A DNA stretch of 64,000 nucleotides from Pseudomonas pseudonitroreducens (GTDB lineage Bacteria > Pseudomonadota > Gammaproteobacteria > Pseudomonadales > Pseudomonadaceae): contig NZ_BQHJ01000004.1 of NCBI RefSeq assembly GCF_021603645.1, positions 434,001 to 498,000 on the forward strand, read 5' to 3'. A program made the translations under genes and the position numbers. The notes below the pieces were generated by a model. It was given only the letters and a program-made list of their open reading frames with translations, was not told the DNA's origin and ran no database searches. This document shows positions 52,618 through 61,110 of the stretch, piece by piece. Within the stretch, counting starts at the first letter, position 1; every line of letters starts with the position of its first letter.

Positions 52618-54170
52618 AGCCCCCTCAGAATGTCGTAGCGTCCGGCCAGGTTCGCCGCAGACATGCCGTCTGCCATGGCGTCCGCGAGCTGGCTGACGCT
52701 CATGTCCGGATAGACTTCGATCAGGCGGTCTCGGAACTCTTCCAAGCTCGACACCTGGTCGAGCAGCTCGCGCAGTTGGTCCACCATGTCATCCAGTGGC
52801 GCGGCCGTTGCGGTCTCCAGCGTCTTCACCTGGTTGTCCACGATGTCGGGCACGTCGACAGGCCTGGCCGGCTGCTCGCGGTTCATCGCTTGGGCTGCAC
52901 CAGGTTGCACCGGGGCCTCTGCTGCAGGCCGCAGCAGCTTGGCGCCCTTGGCTGGCTCGGGCAGGTTGAGCTTGTCGCGGATCACGGACTGCTCCACCTC
53001 CAGGCCCAGCGGCACCAGGTCCTTGAGCGCGCCGACCAACAGCTTGGTGTCTTCTGGCTGCGGGACCTCGACGATCAGCCGCGGATAACCACGACCTGGT
53101 GCGAAGTTCAGGTCGCAGTAAGGGCGCACGAAGAATCGATTAAGGGTGTTGGACTCCGACTTCGCGTCGGCCTGCAGCAGGTCCAGGCGCACTTCATCGT
53201 GCACCTTGGCCTGAGCCATGCTCGATCCGTCGTCGGTGCTCATGGTTTGCCCAATCACGCCCTTGCTGACCTGCTTGTCCCACCACTCGGCCAGGCCACG
53301 GAAGAAGTCGCCAGCCCCCGCGACGTTCGCTGCATGGGTGAATTCAATGCGCATGGACTCCGGGATCACTGCCGCAGCATCGCTGCCTAGGTTGGCCACG
53401 GCAGCCATGAGCACGGCGATGTCATCCGCAGAAGCGCCGGGGCTGTAGCGCCCCACACGCATGGGAATCCCGAAGATGTCAGCGAAGCCCATCCAGTCCT
53501 TCCAGGTCCAGGCCTTACACATGACCGCGACGGCCGCCAGGCGCGCCAGGCCTCCTCGGATCGGCAGGCCGCTACGAATGCGCGGCAGATGGGTAATGAA
53601 CTTGTACGGAGCCAGTGGGATGCCATTGAACGAATCGTCCGTGTCCAGCAGGCGTAGCTCTCGGCCGGTTTCCCGGTCGAATTGGAAGAAGCGCTGGTCC
53701 CGTGGCTCAAAGCGATTGGGCATCCAGGTCTTGCCGCTGCGGTCCCAGATGATCTCGGAAACGGCATAGCCCTTGCCCAGGGCGTCGGTAAGGTCCGATT
53801 GGAGTTCGCCGAACTCAGCCGAGGCCACAATCTCACGCAGCATGTCCGCGCGGCGAACGTCCTCGGCATCATCGCTGGCGGCCTCGATCCGGATGTTGAG
53901 CCCGGCCAGGGCAAGCTTGCGGGTACTCAGGACCGAGGCGTAGTGCAGGTCCCGTTCCTCCATCTCTTCCGCCAGAGTCAGATAGTCGTGGGCGTTGCCT
54001 TCGGCGGCAGCCTGCAGGATGTTGGCCAGGCGGTGAGGCGTGAGGCCTCCCGCGACGGAGCTGTGCCAAACCTGGCGCACACCGGTCAGTTGTGGCGCTG
54101 CCAGTTCTGCACTGAGCTTGTCGTACTCGATGGGCCGGCCGTACTGGTCGACGATGCGGGACTGAGCCAT
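52614..54170 (-). CDS. Portal protein (DUF935, Mu gp29-like)
   Basis: A 518-residue portal: VWHSSVAGGLTPHRLANILQ near the start, LAEEMEERDLHYASVLSTRK and IPMRVGRYSPGASADD (parts), all typical of DUF935. It forms the dodecameric DNA entry ring. One-base overlap with the terminase gene. Confidence 0.93.
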   Translation of the reverse strand: MAQSRIVDQYGRPIEYDKLSAELAAPQLTGVRQVWHSSVAGGLTPHRLANILQAAAEGNAHDYLTLAEEMEERDLHYASVLSTRKLALAGLNIRIEAASDDAEDVRRADMLREIVASAEFGELQSDLTDALGKGYAVSEIIWDRSGKTWMPNRFEPRDQRFFQFDRETGRELRLLDTDDSFNGIPLAPYKFITHLPRIRSGLPIRGGLARLAAVAVMCKAWTWKDWMGFADIFGIPMRVGRYSPGASADDIAVLMAAVANLGSDAAAVIPESMRIEFTHAANVAGAGDFFRGLAEWWDKQVSKGVIGQTMSTDDGSSMAQAKVHDEVRLDLLQADAKSESNTLNRFFVRPYCDLNFAPGRGYPRLIVEVPQPEDTKLLVGALKDLVPLGLEVEQSVIRDKLNLPEPAKGAKLLRPAAEAPVQPGAAQAMNREQPARPVDVPDIVDNQVKTLETATAAPLDDMVDQLRELLDQVSSLEEFRDRLIEVYPDMSVSQLADAMADGMSAANLAGRYDILRGL

Positions 54171-55870
54171 TACCAGATACCTTTCTTGTTCCGCCAGCCG
54201 GCGCCGATCTGAACTTGACGATCAGCTTGGGCGCCCGGCCGAACGCGGTGATATTCGTAGACCTGCCCACCGACGTGGTTGAGGGCGGCGTAGTTCATGA
54301 GGGCGCCAGCAATGGCGCCGTCCCCGTGGCGCACCAGCTCGGCGTCCTTCAGGTCCTTTCGCTCGATTCTTGGCACCATCGGGATACCGTCGATGAACTC
54401 GACAGCCCGGTGGTCGTCTTCCAGGGAGGCGTCCCGAGGCAGGGTGATATAGCCGTCCTGGAACAAGTCGATGTACTTGGGCATCCACTCGCCATACCAG
54501 GCGCGCGACAGCGTGACCTCGTGAACAGGCCCGCCGCCCCAGGTGCTGTGCTTCTCGTCGTAGACAGCCCGGCCATAGCGGTCCCCGGTGTATTCCATGA
54601 GCGTCTGGCCTGGGCCGGTGGCATCCCCGGCGAAGGTCCAGGCCTTCTGTTTGTCCTTCAGCCAGTCGAGCATTGCCCAGAGGATTTGCTCTTGTTGGCG
54701 GGTGGGCGCGTTGGCCAGCTCGATCACGAAGGGCAGATCGCGGCGCAGGTCCTGGGTGATCCGGGCGGGTTTGATGACCGAGAAGTGCCGGTGCCGCGCG
54801 AAGTCCATGCCTACGGCCCAGCGCCCGTCGAAGCCTTCGGCCGCTTGCTTCAGCGCAGGGATCAGGTTTAGCGCGCACCAGGTCGCGCACCAGACTTCGC
54901 GCTCGGACTCCGGCCGCTTCGGGAAGTCGTCGTCGAAGACGATGCGCAGGATCGGCCGGACCTCGGGCATGGCGTTCTCGATCCAGACGCCCGGAATAGC
55001 CGAGCCGTCGCCGTCCCTGGGGATCACGTCCAGCTCTTCACGCATGGCGGCCTTGCGCGGGCCATAGGCCGAGCGGATGGCCGTATACCAATCCCGTTTG
55101 CCTTCTTCGGTAGGTTTTGCGCCCCGCGTGAAGCAGGCGCGCTCATACAGGCCATTGGCGACCGCATCGTCGAAGGAAATGCGGATGACCTTGGCGCGCT
55201 TGCCGTAGCGCCCCGCATTGACGTCCTGGACCAATTGGTTGAATGGGTTCTTCTTCCCGCGATGGGATGACCAGACACGGATGCGGCCGCCCCAGATCAG
55301 CAGCGCGGTGGCCGATTCCAGGACGTGGGCGACGTTCTTGTGCAGCGCGGCTTCGTCGATGTCCACAAGCCCCTGGAGACCGTGGATGTTCTCCGGCCTG
55401 GACGACAGGGCTGTGACCCGGAAGCCACTGGCGAAGCGCACCCGAAATGCCTGAATTTCGCGGGTACTGCCGTCGGCCGTTTGATCTACGAAGATATGCT
55501 GCTCAACCATCGTGCACTGACCGCGCGCCACGATCTGCGCGAACTTGCCGACGTAACCGATGAACTCAAGGCCTTTTTCCTTGGTGTCGGCCATGTACCA
55601 GATATTGGCGCCGCCAGCTTCCTTGGCAGTAGCGGCGGTGATTGTGTCAGTCAGGGCCTGAGCAAAGGTGATGCCGGTCCGTCGTCCCTTCTCACAGACG
55701 GCGATATCCAGGTCAGCCTGCATGCTGATCCACTCGGCCTGGTGTGCCATCAGCACGCCCAAGGCCCTTGGGTCGAAGTCAGCAGGGAGCGCACGAACGC
55801 TCGCGGGAAGCTCGTCCCAATCGACAAGCCGCTCGGTATCCGGCAGCGCTGCAGGAACAGCCATCGTCAC
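54170..55870 (-). CDS. Terminase large subunit (Mu gp28-like)
   Basis: A 566-residue packaging motor. The Walker A-like CEKGRRTGIT (about residue 60), acidic Walker B-like LVDIDEAA (about 172), and nuclease residues in VGMDFARHRHFSV support the call. It cuts and packs DNA headful from integrated copies as in Mu. Confidence 0.93.
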   Translation of the reverse strand: MTMAVPAALPDTERLVDWDELPASVRALPADFDPRALGVLMAHQAEWISMQADLDIAVCEKGRRTGITFAQALTDTITAATAKEAGGANIWYMADTKEKGLEFIGYVGKFAQIVARGQCTMVEQHIFVDQTADGSTREIQAFRVRFASGFRVTALSSRPENIHGLQGLVDIDEAALHKNVAHVLESATALLIWGGRIRVWSSHRGKKNPFNQLVQDVNAGRYGKRAKVIRISFDDAVANGLYERACFTRGAKPTEEGKRDWYTAIRSAYGPRKAAMREELDVIPRDGDGSAIPGVWIENAMPEVRPILRIVFDDDFPKRPESEREVWCATWCALNLIPALKQAAEGFDGRWAVGMDFARHRHFSVIKPARITQDLRRDLPFVIELANAPTRQQEQILWAMLDWLKDKQKAWTFAGDATGPGQTLMEYTGDRYGRAVYDEKHSTWGGGPVHEVTLSRAWYGEWMPKYIDLFQDGYITLPRDASLEDDHRAVEFIDGIPMVPRIERKDLKDAELVRHGDGAIAGALMNYAALNHVGGQVYEYHRVRPGAQADRQVQIGAGWRNKKGIW

Positions 55871-56385
55871 ATCCCCTTGAGTACTTGCTCACGCCAGAAG
55901 CTGGCTTCCTCGGCGTTCAGGCCCCTGGCCTGGGCAGCGGTGTCGATTCGTTCGGCCGCTTCCTGGAGCGCGGCACGGCGTACCTCCGCTTCCGCTGCGT
56001 ACTTCTTTTGCACCACAGAGGCCTTGACCAGTTCAGCCACGGTCTTGCCGACCTTGCTGATATCGAGCTTGCCCTCGGAGGACAGCAGGAGGCTGAACAG
56101 CTTTTCCTGAGTCAGGCGCACCAAGGCTTCGTTGACGGCGCCGTCATCATCGGGCGCAGCAGCAACCACAGCCTGCGCCTGGTCGCGCGCCATCTTGAGA
56201 GCCGCCAGGCGCTCTTCGAAGTTCTGGCCATAGGTGTGCAGGGCTGACTTGCCGATGCTGAAGCCACGCGCCTCCAACTCGGCCGAGAGCGCCTCGTAGC
56301 CAGAGAAGTTGGTGTCCACCAGGTACTTGTCGAGCCATGCCTTCACATTGGCCGGGAGCTGCAGGACCTTGGAACGGGGCGGCAT
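55867..56385 (-). CDS. DUF3486 protein (Mu gp27-like, small terminase candidate)
   Basis: A 172-residue helical protein with MPPRSKVLQLPANVKAWLDK and an N-terminal helix-turn-helix region (FSGYEALSAELEARGFSIGK). DUF3486 proteins are the presumed small terminase of Mu-like phages. It overlaps the large subunit gene by 4 bases. Confidence 0.88.
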   Translation of the reverse strand: MPPRSKVLQLPANVKAWLDKYLVDTNFSGYEALSAELEARGFSIGKSALHTYGQNFEERLAALKMARDQAQAVVAAAPDDDGAVNEALVRLTQEKLFSLLLSSEGKLDISKVGKTVAELVKASVVQKKYAAEAEVRRAALQEAAERIDTAAQARGLNAEEASFWREQVLKGM

Positions 56386-56386
56386 G

Positions 56387-56707
56387 TCAGGCGCTCCCGT
56401 CGCCCCAGTACTTCGCCGGGCGGGCGATACCGGGGTGGCATTCGATGGTGTACTCGGCGATGTCCACGCCGTAGTGCGTCAGGCCGCAAACCCAGTGGCC
56501 GGAAGGCTTCTTGTCCAGAGTGACCAGGCTACGGTCGGCCAGGTAGTCCAGCTCGCGGCGCAGCTCCAGCGCAGTGGCGTCCGGATAGATGCCCTGGATG
56601 GTCGACAGCACCAAGGTTTCGTGAGGGTCCACGGGCCGAGACGTGTTCAGCGTCAGCAGGATGAACCAGCGGAGGGATTCCCGGCGTGCTTTGGCGGGAT
56701 CAATCAT
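56387..56707 (-). CDS. Winged-helix-like phage protein (Mu gp26-like)
   Basis: A 106-residue protein with a winged-helix pattern (LRRELDYLADRSLVTLDKKP) in the slot of Mu gp26 between gp25 and the small terminase. Role unknown; it may act in late regulation or packaging. Ends 1 base before gp27. Confidence 0.78.
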   Translation of the reverse strand: MIDPAKARRESLRWFILLTLNTSRPVDPHETLVLSTIQGIYPDATALELRRELDYLADRSLVTLDKKPSGHWVCGLTHYGVDIAEYTIECHPGIARPAKYWGDGSA

Positions 56708-57081
56708 TGCGCGCTCCTTTGAGCAGTGAGCAGGATGTTTTCGTACCTGAGCGCCAAACCATCCAGCTTGGCTTCGATGATCGAGTGACCACGCGCCCAG
56801 TCTTCGCGGCGGACGTACTCCAGGGGCAGATCAGCCTTGAAGTTCAAGAAGTCTCGCTCCAGCTGCAGGAGGGCCTGCGCACCCTGGTCCTGGCGCTCCA
56901 GGACCTTGGCGAAGTTCTCTTCCCAGTGCTTGCTGGCCTCACGCCGCGCTTCGTCCTGGGCGGCAAATTTCTCGGAAAGGCGCTTCTCGAACTGCCACAG
57001 CAGCAGCTTGACCAGGGCAACCACGATCCCGGCGAAAGTGCCCAGCAGCGTGACTGCCCAGCCGATTACTTCAGATGCCAT
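56704..57081 (-). CDS. Membrane-anchored coiled-coil protein (Mu gp25-like)
   Basis: A 125-residue protein with one N-terminal membrane helix (IGWAVTLLGTFAGIVVALVK) and a long charged helix. The start is MASEVIGW, sharing one base with the spanin stop. It resembles the DUF2730-type proteins near the lysis genes of Mu-like phages. Confidence 0.8.
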   Translation of the reverse strand: MASEVIGWAVTLLGTFAGIVVALVKLLLWQFEKRLSEKFAAQDEARREASKHWEENFAKVLERQDQGAQALLQLERDFLNFKADLPLEYVRREDWARGHSIIEAKLDGLALRYENILLTAQRSAQ

Positions 57082-57704
57082 CAATGGCTCTCCAGCACGT
57101 TGATCAAAGCGTCCAGCTGAGCGGCCGTGCCCTGGCACTGCTCGGCATAGCGGACGTGGTGGGCCAGGACGGCGCGTTGGTCGACGCCTGAGGGGAGCTG
57201 GTCAGCGGGGTCGCTGGCTCCGGTCGGCGCAGCAGTTCCCGAGGGATCGACGGCGGCCGGCAGCCGGGCTCGGGCTCCGGTTGCTTCGTCGTAGATTCGC
57301 ACCCAGCCACGAGTGAGCAGGCAAGCAGGTACAGGCTTAGGCGGCGCATCGAGCGCCTCCCGATAGAGGTCGTTGACACGGGCTATCTCCCCGAAGAGTC
57401 GGTCGGTGGTGTTGCGGAATTGGCGCTTCTGCTCGGCCAGGTCGGTGGCAAGACGGTCCGCGCGGGTGGCTTGTTCGGCCTCACGTTTCGCACTGGCTTT
57501 GGCATCTGCCTCAGCCTGGCGGGCTCGTTTCGCGTCAGCTTCGGAGTACTCGCGCTGCAGCTGCTCGAGGGCGGTTTTGCCCTCGGCCTTGGCGACGGCA
57601 TAGCCGTCGTCATAGGCCGCGTTCTCCAGGTGGTTCATGTAGAGGCCCAGCGCCGCAACGAAGGCGACGGGCAGGCAGGAGCGCAGGACGTTCAACCAGT
57701 TCAT
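57081..57704 (-). CDS. Inner-membrane spanin (Rz-like)
   Basis: A 207-residue protein: one membrane helix (SCLPVAFVAALGLYMNH) followed by a long periplasmic coiled coil (residues 35-110) rich in Ala/Glu/Lys/Arg. With the lipoprotein encoded inside it in another frame, it fuses inner and outer membranes at lysis. The C-terminus is longer than lambda Rz and continues 90 residues past the coiled coil. Confidence 0.85.
   Translation of the reverse strand: MNWLNVLRSCLPVAFVAALGLYMNHLENAAYDDGYAVAKAEGKTALEQLQREYSEADAKRARQAEADAKASAKREAEQATRADRLATDLAEQKRQFRNTTDRLFGEIARVNDLYREALDAPPKPVPACLLTRGWVRIYDEATGARARLPAAVDPSGTAAPTGASDPADQLPSGVDQRAVLAHHVRYAEQCQGTAAQLDALINVLESH
57104..57349 (-). CDS. Outer-membrane spanin lipoprotein (Rz1-like), nested
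   Basis: An 81-residue frame wholly inside the spanin gene. It starts MRRLSLYLLACSLVAGCES, a lipoprotein signal with LVAGC lipobox, followed by a Pro-rich stretch (PEPEPGCRPPSIPRELL). This is the classical Rz1 pattern. It has no stand-alone ribosome site of note, so it may depend on coupling. Confidence 0.85.
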   Translation of the reverse strand: MRRLSLYLLACSLVAGCESTTKQPEPEPGCRPPSIPRELLRRPEPATPLTSSPQASTNAPSWPTTSAMPSSARARPLSWTL

Positions 57705-57967
57705 TCGATGGGCTCTTTCAGCTTGAACATGAATGCCGGCTCGGCGTCTGCCCCGTGCACCAGGGGGAACAGCAGGCCTTCAATGCAGGCAGCGACAGGG
57801 ATAAGCAGGTCCAGGGGCGCCCACTTGGCGAAAGCCAGCGGTGCTTCGCTGTCGACATCACCCATCCAGATCGGGATGCCGTAGTAGCTGCCGTGGTGGG
57901 TGCAGCCGAGAGACTTCGCCTCGCGAGCCGTGGTGTAGCCGAGCAGCACCGGGATGTAACCAAGCAT
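57701..57967 (-). CDS. Small phage membrane protein in the lysis cassette
   Basis: An 88-residue protein with two hydrophobic stretches (MLGYIPVLLGYTT and PLDLLIPVAACIEGLLFPLV), placed between endolysin and spanin. The position and hydrophobicity make it a holin candidate, but no typical holin pattern is obvious. Start chosen at MLGYIP, overlapping the endolysin stop by 1 base and ending 4 bases into the spanin gene. Confidence 0.65.
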   Translation of the reverse strand: MLGYIPVLLGYTTAREAKSLGCTHHGSYYGIPIWMGDVDSEAPLAFAKWAPLDLLIPVAACIEGLLFPLVHGADAEPAFMFKLKEPIE

Positions 57968-58470
57968 CACAGTTCCTCCCGGCAAAGCTGCAGCTCGGCA
58001 GCACGTCGACGCGCCAGGCCACGAAGTTGCACGCCACCAGCGCTGGCCCAGTAGGGGAGCTGCGCACAGGCCTGGGCGATCCGCCCGCCCTGCAGCTCGC
58101 GCAGCATGGTCGAGTGATTGCCATTCTTCAGCCAGACGAATCCGTCCTTCACTCCAGGCTTGCCAGGACCGACGTTGTAGATGAAGGACAAGAAGGCCGC
58201 GATGGTCTTGGCCGGCAGGCGGTCGATAACGCTCTGCGGCACCCAGGCTTCAAAAACCTGGGCCGCTTCCTCCAGGCCCTTGCGGGTCAGCGCGTCGCAC
58301 TGCTCCGGAGTGGCCCGGTCGCCGAGCTTCACACCTCGGGTCCAGCCGTCGCAGATGGTCGGTTTGTCCACGGCATCCAGGTACGCGATCAGCTCGCGAC
58401 CTTCAAAATGGCCGACTACGGGCGTAGCGATCAGCAGCGCCACCCCCAGGACTCGCGCCTTAATGCCCAT
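57967..58470 (-). CDS. SAR endolysin (lysozyme)
   Basis: A 167-residue phage lysozyme of the R21/P1 type. The triad E-8x-D-5x-T is seen as Glu23, Asp32, Thr38. The N-terminal 20 residues (VLGVALLIATPVVG) are a weakly hydrophobic signal-anchor-release segment, so it is exported by Sec and freed from the membrane when the holin acts. Starts 10 bases before the upstream gene ends. Confidence 0.92.
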   Translation of the reverse strand: MGIKARVLGVALLIATPVVGHFEGRELIAYLDAVDKPTICDGWTRGVKLGDRATPEQCDALTRKGLEEAAQVFEAWVPQSVIDRLPAKTIAAFLSFIYNVGPGKPGVKDGFVWLKNGNHSTMLRELQGGRIAQACAQLPYWASAGGVQLRGLARRRAAELQLCREEL

Positions 58471-58798
58471 GGGCGACTCCTACCAGGGCCTTGAGTTTGG
58501 CCAGCTCGCGCTTGCCGACCTCAGGGGCGGATTTCTTGTAGTCGCTGATGCGAAAGCTGTTGTCTGGCGCGGCCGGGAGCGGGTCTTTGCGAGCTGCCTC
58601 GGCGACCAGGTGCTTGTGCGCACGGACCTGCTCGATGCGAGCCTGGGCAGTCTTGACGTGCTCGCGCACCTGGGCGCGCCACTCAAATGGGCAGGCCTCG
58701 AAGAACTGGCGCTGGCGCGCCACGGAGGACTCAGAGGCGATAGCGAGGGCGAATGCCCTCGGAGAAGTAAGAGGTAGACCGGATACAGGATGTCGCAC
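58460..58798 (-). CDS. Small helical phage protein
   Basis: A 112-residue charged helical protein (VARQRQFFEACPFEWRAQVR) with a Lys/Ala-rich end. Start GTG preceded by TAGGGAACT. First gene of the late lysis transcript. No function recognised. Confidence 0.72.
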   Translation of the reverse strand: MRHPVSGLPLTSPRAFALAIASESSVARQRQFFEACPFEWRAQVREHVKTAQARIEQVRAHKHLVAEAARKDPLPAAPDNSFRISDYKKSAPEVGKRELAKLKALVGVAHGH

Positions 58799-58875
58799 GG
58801 CAGTTCCCTACAGCTACGCGGTACGCAGCTAGGATCGCCGAACGATTTAGGGGGAAGGATTCAGGAGCGCTAAGG

Positions 58876-58903
58876 AAAAAGCCCCGCTCAAGGCGGGGCT
58901 TTT
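58876..58903 (-). terminator. Terminator between the mor transcript and the late operon
   Basis: On the minus strand, AGCCCCGC, loop CTTGA, GCGGGGCT, and then T run to 58876. It stops the mor-region transcript. The late lysis gene starts 78 bases further, so a new promoter must lie between. Confidence 0.87.
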
Positions 58904-58920
58904 GATAAAGGAGTATCTGG

Positions 58921-59383
58921 CTATTGCTTCGCGTGCAGTATCCCAGCATCTCGGAATGACTGAACGACTTTGTATGCTCCAAGATGAGTAATGGTGCTGT
59001 CAGACTGCCTGCTAGATACATAGGCAGACAGCACAGCTGCACAGTCCCAACCTTCCCCCCCCGTCACCGAGAGTACTCTTCAGCACATCAAGTAAGTCAT
59101 ACATGCTGACTTCGATGCCTTTTTCCCCCAACAAGTTGCGCGACATCATGATTTTATCTGCGATGCCCATATAGGCAGGTTCATTACCGCTAGTGCGCTG
59201 GCACTGATCAGCGGTTTCGCCCAGCATGTATTTAATCTCATCCACACGATGCTGGTCGTTGGGCAGGCCTTTTTCTTGATCGCGCTTGGCGAGATGTTGC
59301 GCGATGAAATCCATTGAATACTCAGCTGCGCCCACTTGTGAGCAGAGCGAGGCCAACACAAACGCCAGTATCCAATGCTTCAT
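58921..59383 (-). pseudogene. Secreted phage protein broken or switched at a G8 tract
   Basis: The gene overlaps mor by 4 bases (ATGA) and starts with a Sec signal (MKHWILAFVLASLCSQVGAA). The 123-residue frame read as given stops at 59012 after an odd Cys-rich tail (LGLCSCAVCLCI) behind a run of eight G (59062-59055). With seven G the frame runs on as GGEGWDCAAVLSAYVSS and ends naturally at 58921 with 153 residues, right before the terminator. So the current copy is frameshifted, phase-variable or contains a sequencing error. Low G+C marks it as a moron-like gene. Confidence 0.7.
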
Positions 59384-59820
59384 ATAGAACTCCCTTCTTC
59401 ACCGAATCCAAACAGGTCGGGCTCGCTGCGACGATGCAGTGCCCGCTGACGCGCGATGATGTCATAAACCGTAGGGGTTGCCAGCCGGTACTTACGCACC
59501 AACTCGGGGATCGAGGTCTTTCCGCCGCGCCAATCTCGGAAGAGTGCTGCATCCCGGATGGCCACACGCAGCCGCTCTCCGCGTGGCACGTAGATCATCT
59601 CGCCGCCCATGGTTTCACAGATACGCAGTACAACCTGGCGAGCCAATGACGGCACGTTATCTTGATCCCCAAGGGCTTCACGGAGAGCGTGCTCAGCCAG
59701 TTCGACCATTTCCATTAGGGAACCTTCCCAACGCTTTAGGACCGCAGGGTCTGCCATGTGATCCAGTACCTTGTCCGGATCGAGTTGGCTGGCGTCATCT
59801 TCGAAGAGTTTGTCGTTCAT
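59380..59820 (-). CDS. mor: Mor transcription activator
   Basis: A 146-residue Mor/C-family activator: GEMIYVPRGERLRVAIRD and helix-turn-helix SIPELVRKYRLATPTVYDII. In Mu, Mor turns on the middle transcript. No separate C gene appears between here and the lysis genes, so this protein may serve both roles. Confidence 0.93.
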   Translation of the reverse strand: MNDKLFEDDASQLDPDKVLDHMADPAVLKRWEGSLMEMVELAEHALREALGDQDNVPSLARQVVLRICETMGGEMIYVPRGERLRVAIRDAALFRDWRGGKTSIPELVRKYRLATPTVYDIIARQRALHRRSEPDLFGFGEEGSSI

Positions 59821-60224
59821 TCGACAGGCCTCCCGTGGCGCTTGGCGTCATAGGCCAGAGCTGCAACCAGCTTGCCGAGCTGTTTGCAGTCCATCCATTC
59901 GATCTGATCCACCTTGCAGATGCGTTTGCCCATCGCCTCGGCGTAGCTCCAGGGGCGCTTGGCCTCGGCCAGGAACGCTTCGATCTTGTCGACCAGGCGC
60001 TGGCGATCATCGGATACCTGCGGAGCTGGGCGGTCTGCCGGCTTGCCGGTGCACTGCCACCCCAGGCGCTCCAGCTCGGCCAGCACGCGGCCGATCTGGC
60101 GCGGGGTCAGCTTGGTCGACGAGGACACACCGGCCACGCGCTCCAGGAGCGCGCGGTAGGTGTCGTCTTCCATGCCCAGCTGGCGGCGGGCGATCTGGAT
60201 CAGTTGGCGGCCTTTGCTGCTCAT
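59817..60224 (-). CDS. DUF1018 protein (Mu gp16-like)
   Basis: A 135-residue protein of the gp16/DUF1018 family (IQIARRQLGMEDDTYRALLE and LTPRQIGRVLAELERLGW). It precedes mor with 4-base overlap as in Mu. Function unknown. Confidence 0.9.
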   Translation of the reverse strand: MSSKGRQLIQIARRQLGMEDDTYRALLERVAGVSSSTKLTPRQIGRVLAELERLGWQCTGKPADRPAPQVSDDRQRLVDKIEAFLAEAKRPWSYAEAMGKRICKVDQIEWMDCKQLGKLVAALAYDAKRHGRPVE

Positions 60225-60499
60225 ACCAGGTTCCTCGGCTCGATGGCGTGGCGGAACTTCGCGGGGCTGCGGCGGGCCATGTTGCCCAGGAGGCGCAGCC
60301 CCAGGGTGATGGCCTCGGCCTCATCTTCGAAGCCACCCACCAGGCGAACCGCCTCGATGTCGGCCCGAGTGCCTGCGTAGGCCTCAAGCTTGATCTTCTC
60401 GGCGCCCAGGGCGGCCTTGCGGGCCTTGCGATTGGCGCGCAGTCGACGCTGGCGGATGGTGTCTTGTTTGCGAATCTTGTCTGTACGTGGCTTGGCCAT
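60221..60499 (-). CDS. Small basic phage protein
   Basis: A 92-residue protein with a strongly basic N-terminus (KIRKQDTIRQRRLRANRKAR) and a short ribbon-helix-like end (GFEDEAEAITLGLRLLG). Could bind nucleic acid. Start ATG follows CCGGGGGAGAA, and the 68-base repeat lies immediately upstream. Confidence 0.75.
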   Translation of the reverse strand: MAKPRTDKIRKQDTIRQRRLRANRKARKAALGAEKIKLEAYAGTRADIEAVRLVGGFEDEAEAITLGLRLLGNMARRSPAKFRHAIEPRNLV

Positions 60500-60507
60500 T
60501 TCTCCCC

Positions 60508-60575
60508 CGGCTGCTCATCAGTACCCAGCTACCACGCTGGATAGACCACCCCGATGAAGCCGGGGCGGTTTCGCT
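60508..60575. repeat. 68-bp direct repeat, copy 1
   Basis: 59 of 68 bases match copy 2 at 61111-61178. On the minus strand it ends just before the ribosome site of the 60221 gene. It contains two small hairpins (CCAGC/GCTGG and CCCCG/CGGGG) preserved in both copies. Confidence 0.85.
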
Positions 60576-60639
60576 CTGTAGAAAGGTGATATCTGATCAA
60601 CTAGGATTCGCGGTCACCTCATGAAAAAGGACTTGTTGC

Positions 60640-60999
60640 ATGACATCGCTCAGTGCCCAGGCTGTTTTGGAGCCAGTTTTTAAGTTCTTACAGATGGCAT
60701 ACGGCCCCGAAACAGATGCTCTAAAGCGAATAGCCTTCTCAGCAAAAGAGGAACTCTGGCTGTTCGAGCGCTTGTCTGAGTCTCCCCTGACGATCAAGGA
60801 AGCAATCAAGTTGCCTCCGGCGAGAAAGCGCGTTCTCTCTGAGCTGCTGACCCAATACGTCATGTTCCTGACGATGTTTAAGCACCTGACCTTTGAGGCT
60901 GACTTTCTGTCTGGTACTTCCGAGACTGCTCTTGGCTCCCCGTTGTTGCGCTATATGCTTGAGCACCGTTGGCCGTTCCCGCAGATGCTTCCTCAGTAA
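60640..60999 (+). CDS. Low-GC orphan gene on the opposite strand (moron candidate)
   Basis: A 119-residue helical protein (LSAQAVLEPVFKFLQMAYGP... LRYMLEHRWPFPQ) preceded by AAGGA at 8 bases. It is the only gene in this prophage on the plus strand, has clearly lower G+C than its neighbours, and is bracketed by the two 68-base repeats. This is the signature of a moron. No family recognised; defence or superinfection exclusion is possible but not shown. Confidence 0.6.
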   Translation: MTSLSAQAVLEPVFKFLQMAYGPETDALKRIAFSAKEELWLFERLSESPLTIKEAIKLPPARKRVLSELLTQYVMFLTMFKHLTFEADFLSGTSETALGSPLLRYMLEHRWPFPQMLPQ

Positions 61000-61102
61000 T
61001 CACCGCAGCCATACCTTTCAACGGTGAAAGAGGCAGGGTTTTGGCCGTATTGAAGGCTGTGTTGTGGTCTTCGGTGCGTGCGTTCATGTCCTGTACCTGC
61101 AT
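60878..61102 (-). CDS. Possible short gene following repeat copy 2, convergent with the moron
   Basis: A 74-residue frame starting MQVQDMNARTEDHNTAFN with GAGGAA four bases upstream of ATG. Its leader is the same 68-base repeat that precedes the 60221 gene. The last 40 residues overlap the plus-strand moron and look like non-coding translation, so it may be a gene truncated by insertion of the moron. Confidence 0.35.
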   Translation of the reverse strand: MQVQDMNARTEDHNTAFNTAKTLPLSPLKGMAAVITEEASAGTANGAQAYSATTGSQEQSRKYQTESQPQRSGA

Positions 61103-61110
61103 AAGTTCCT

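Noticed and set aside
60597-60863. An 88-codon minus-strand frame opposite the orphan gene
   Set aside because: The plus-strand frame has a ribosome site and a coherent helical product; the minus one is Ser/Arg-rich without either.
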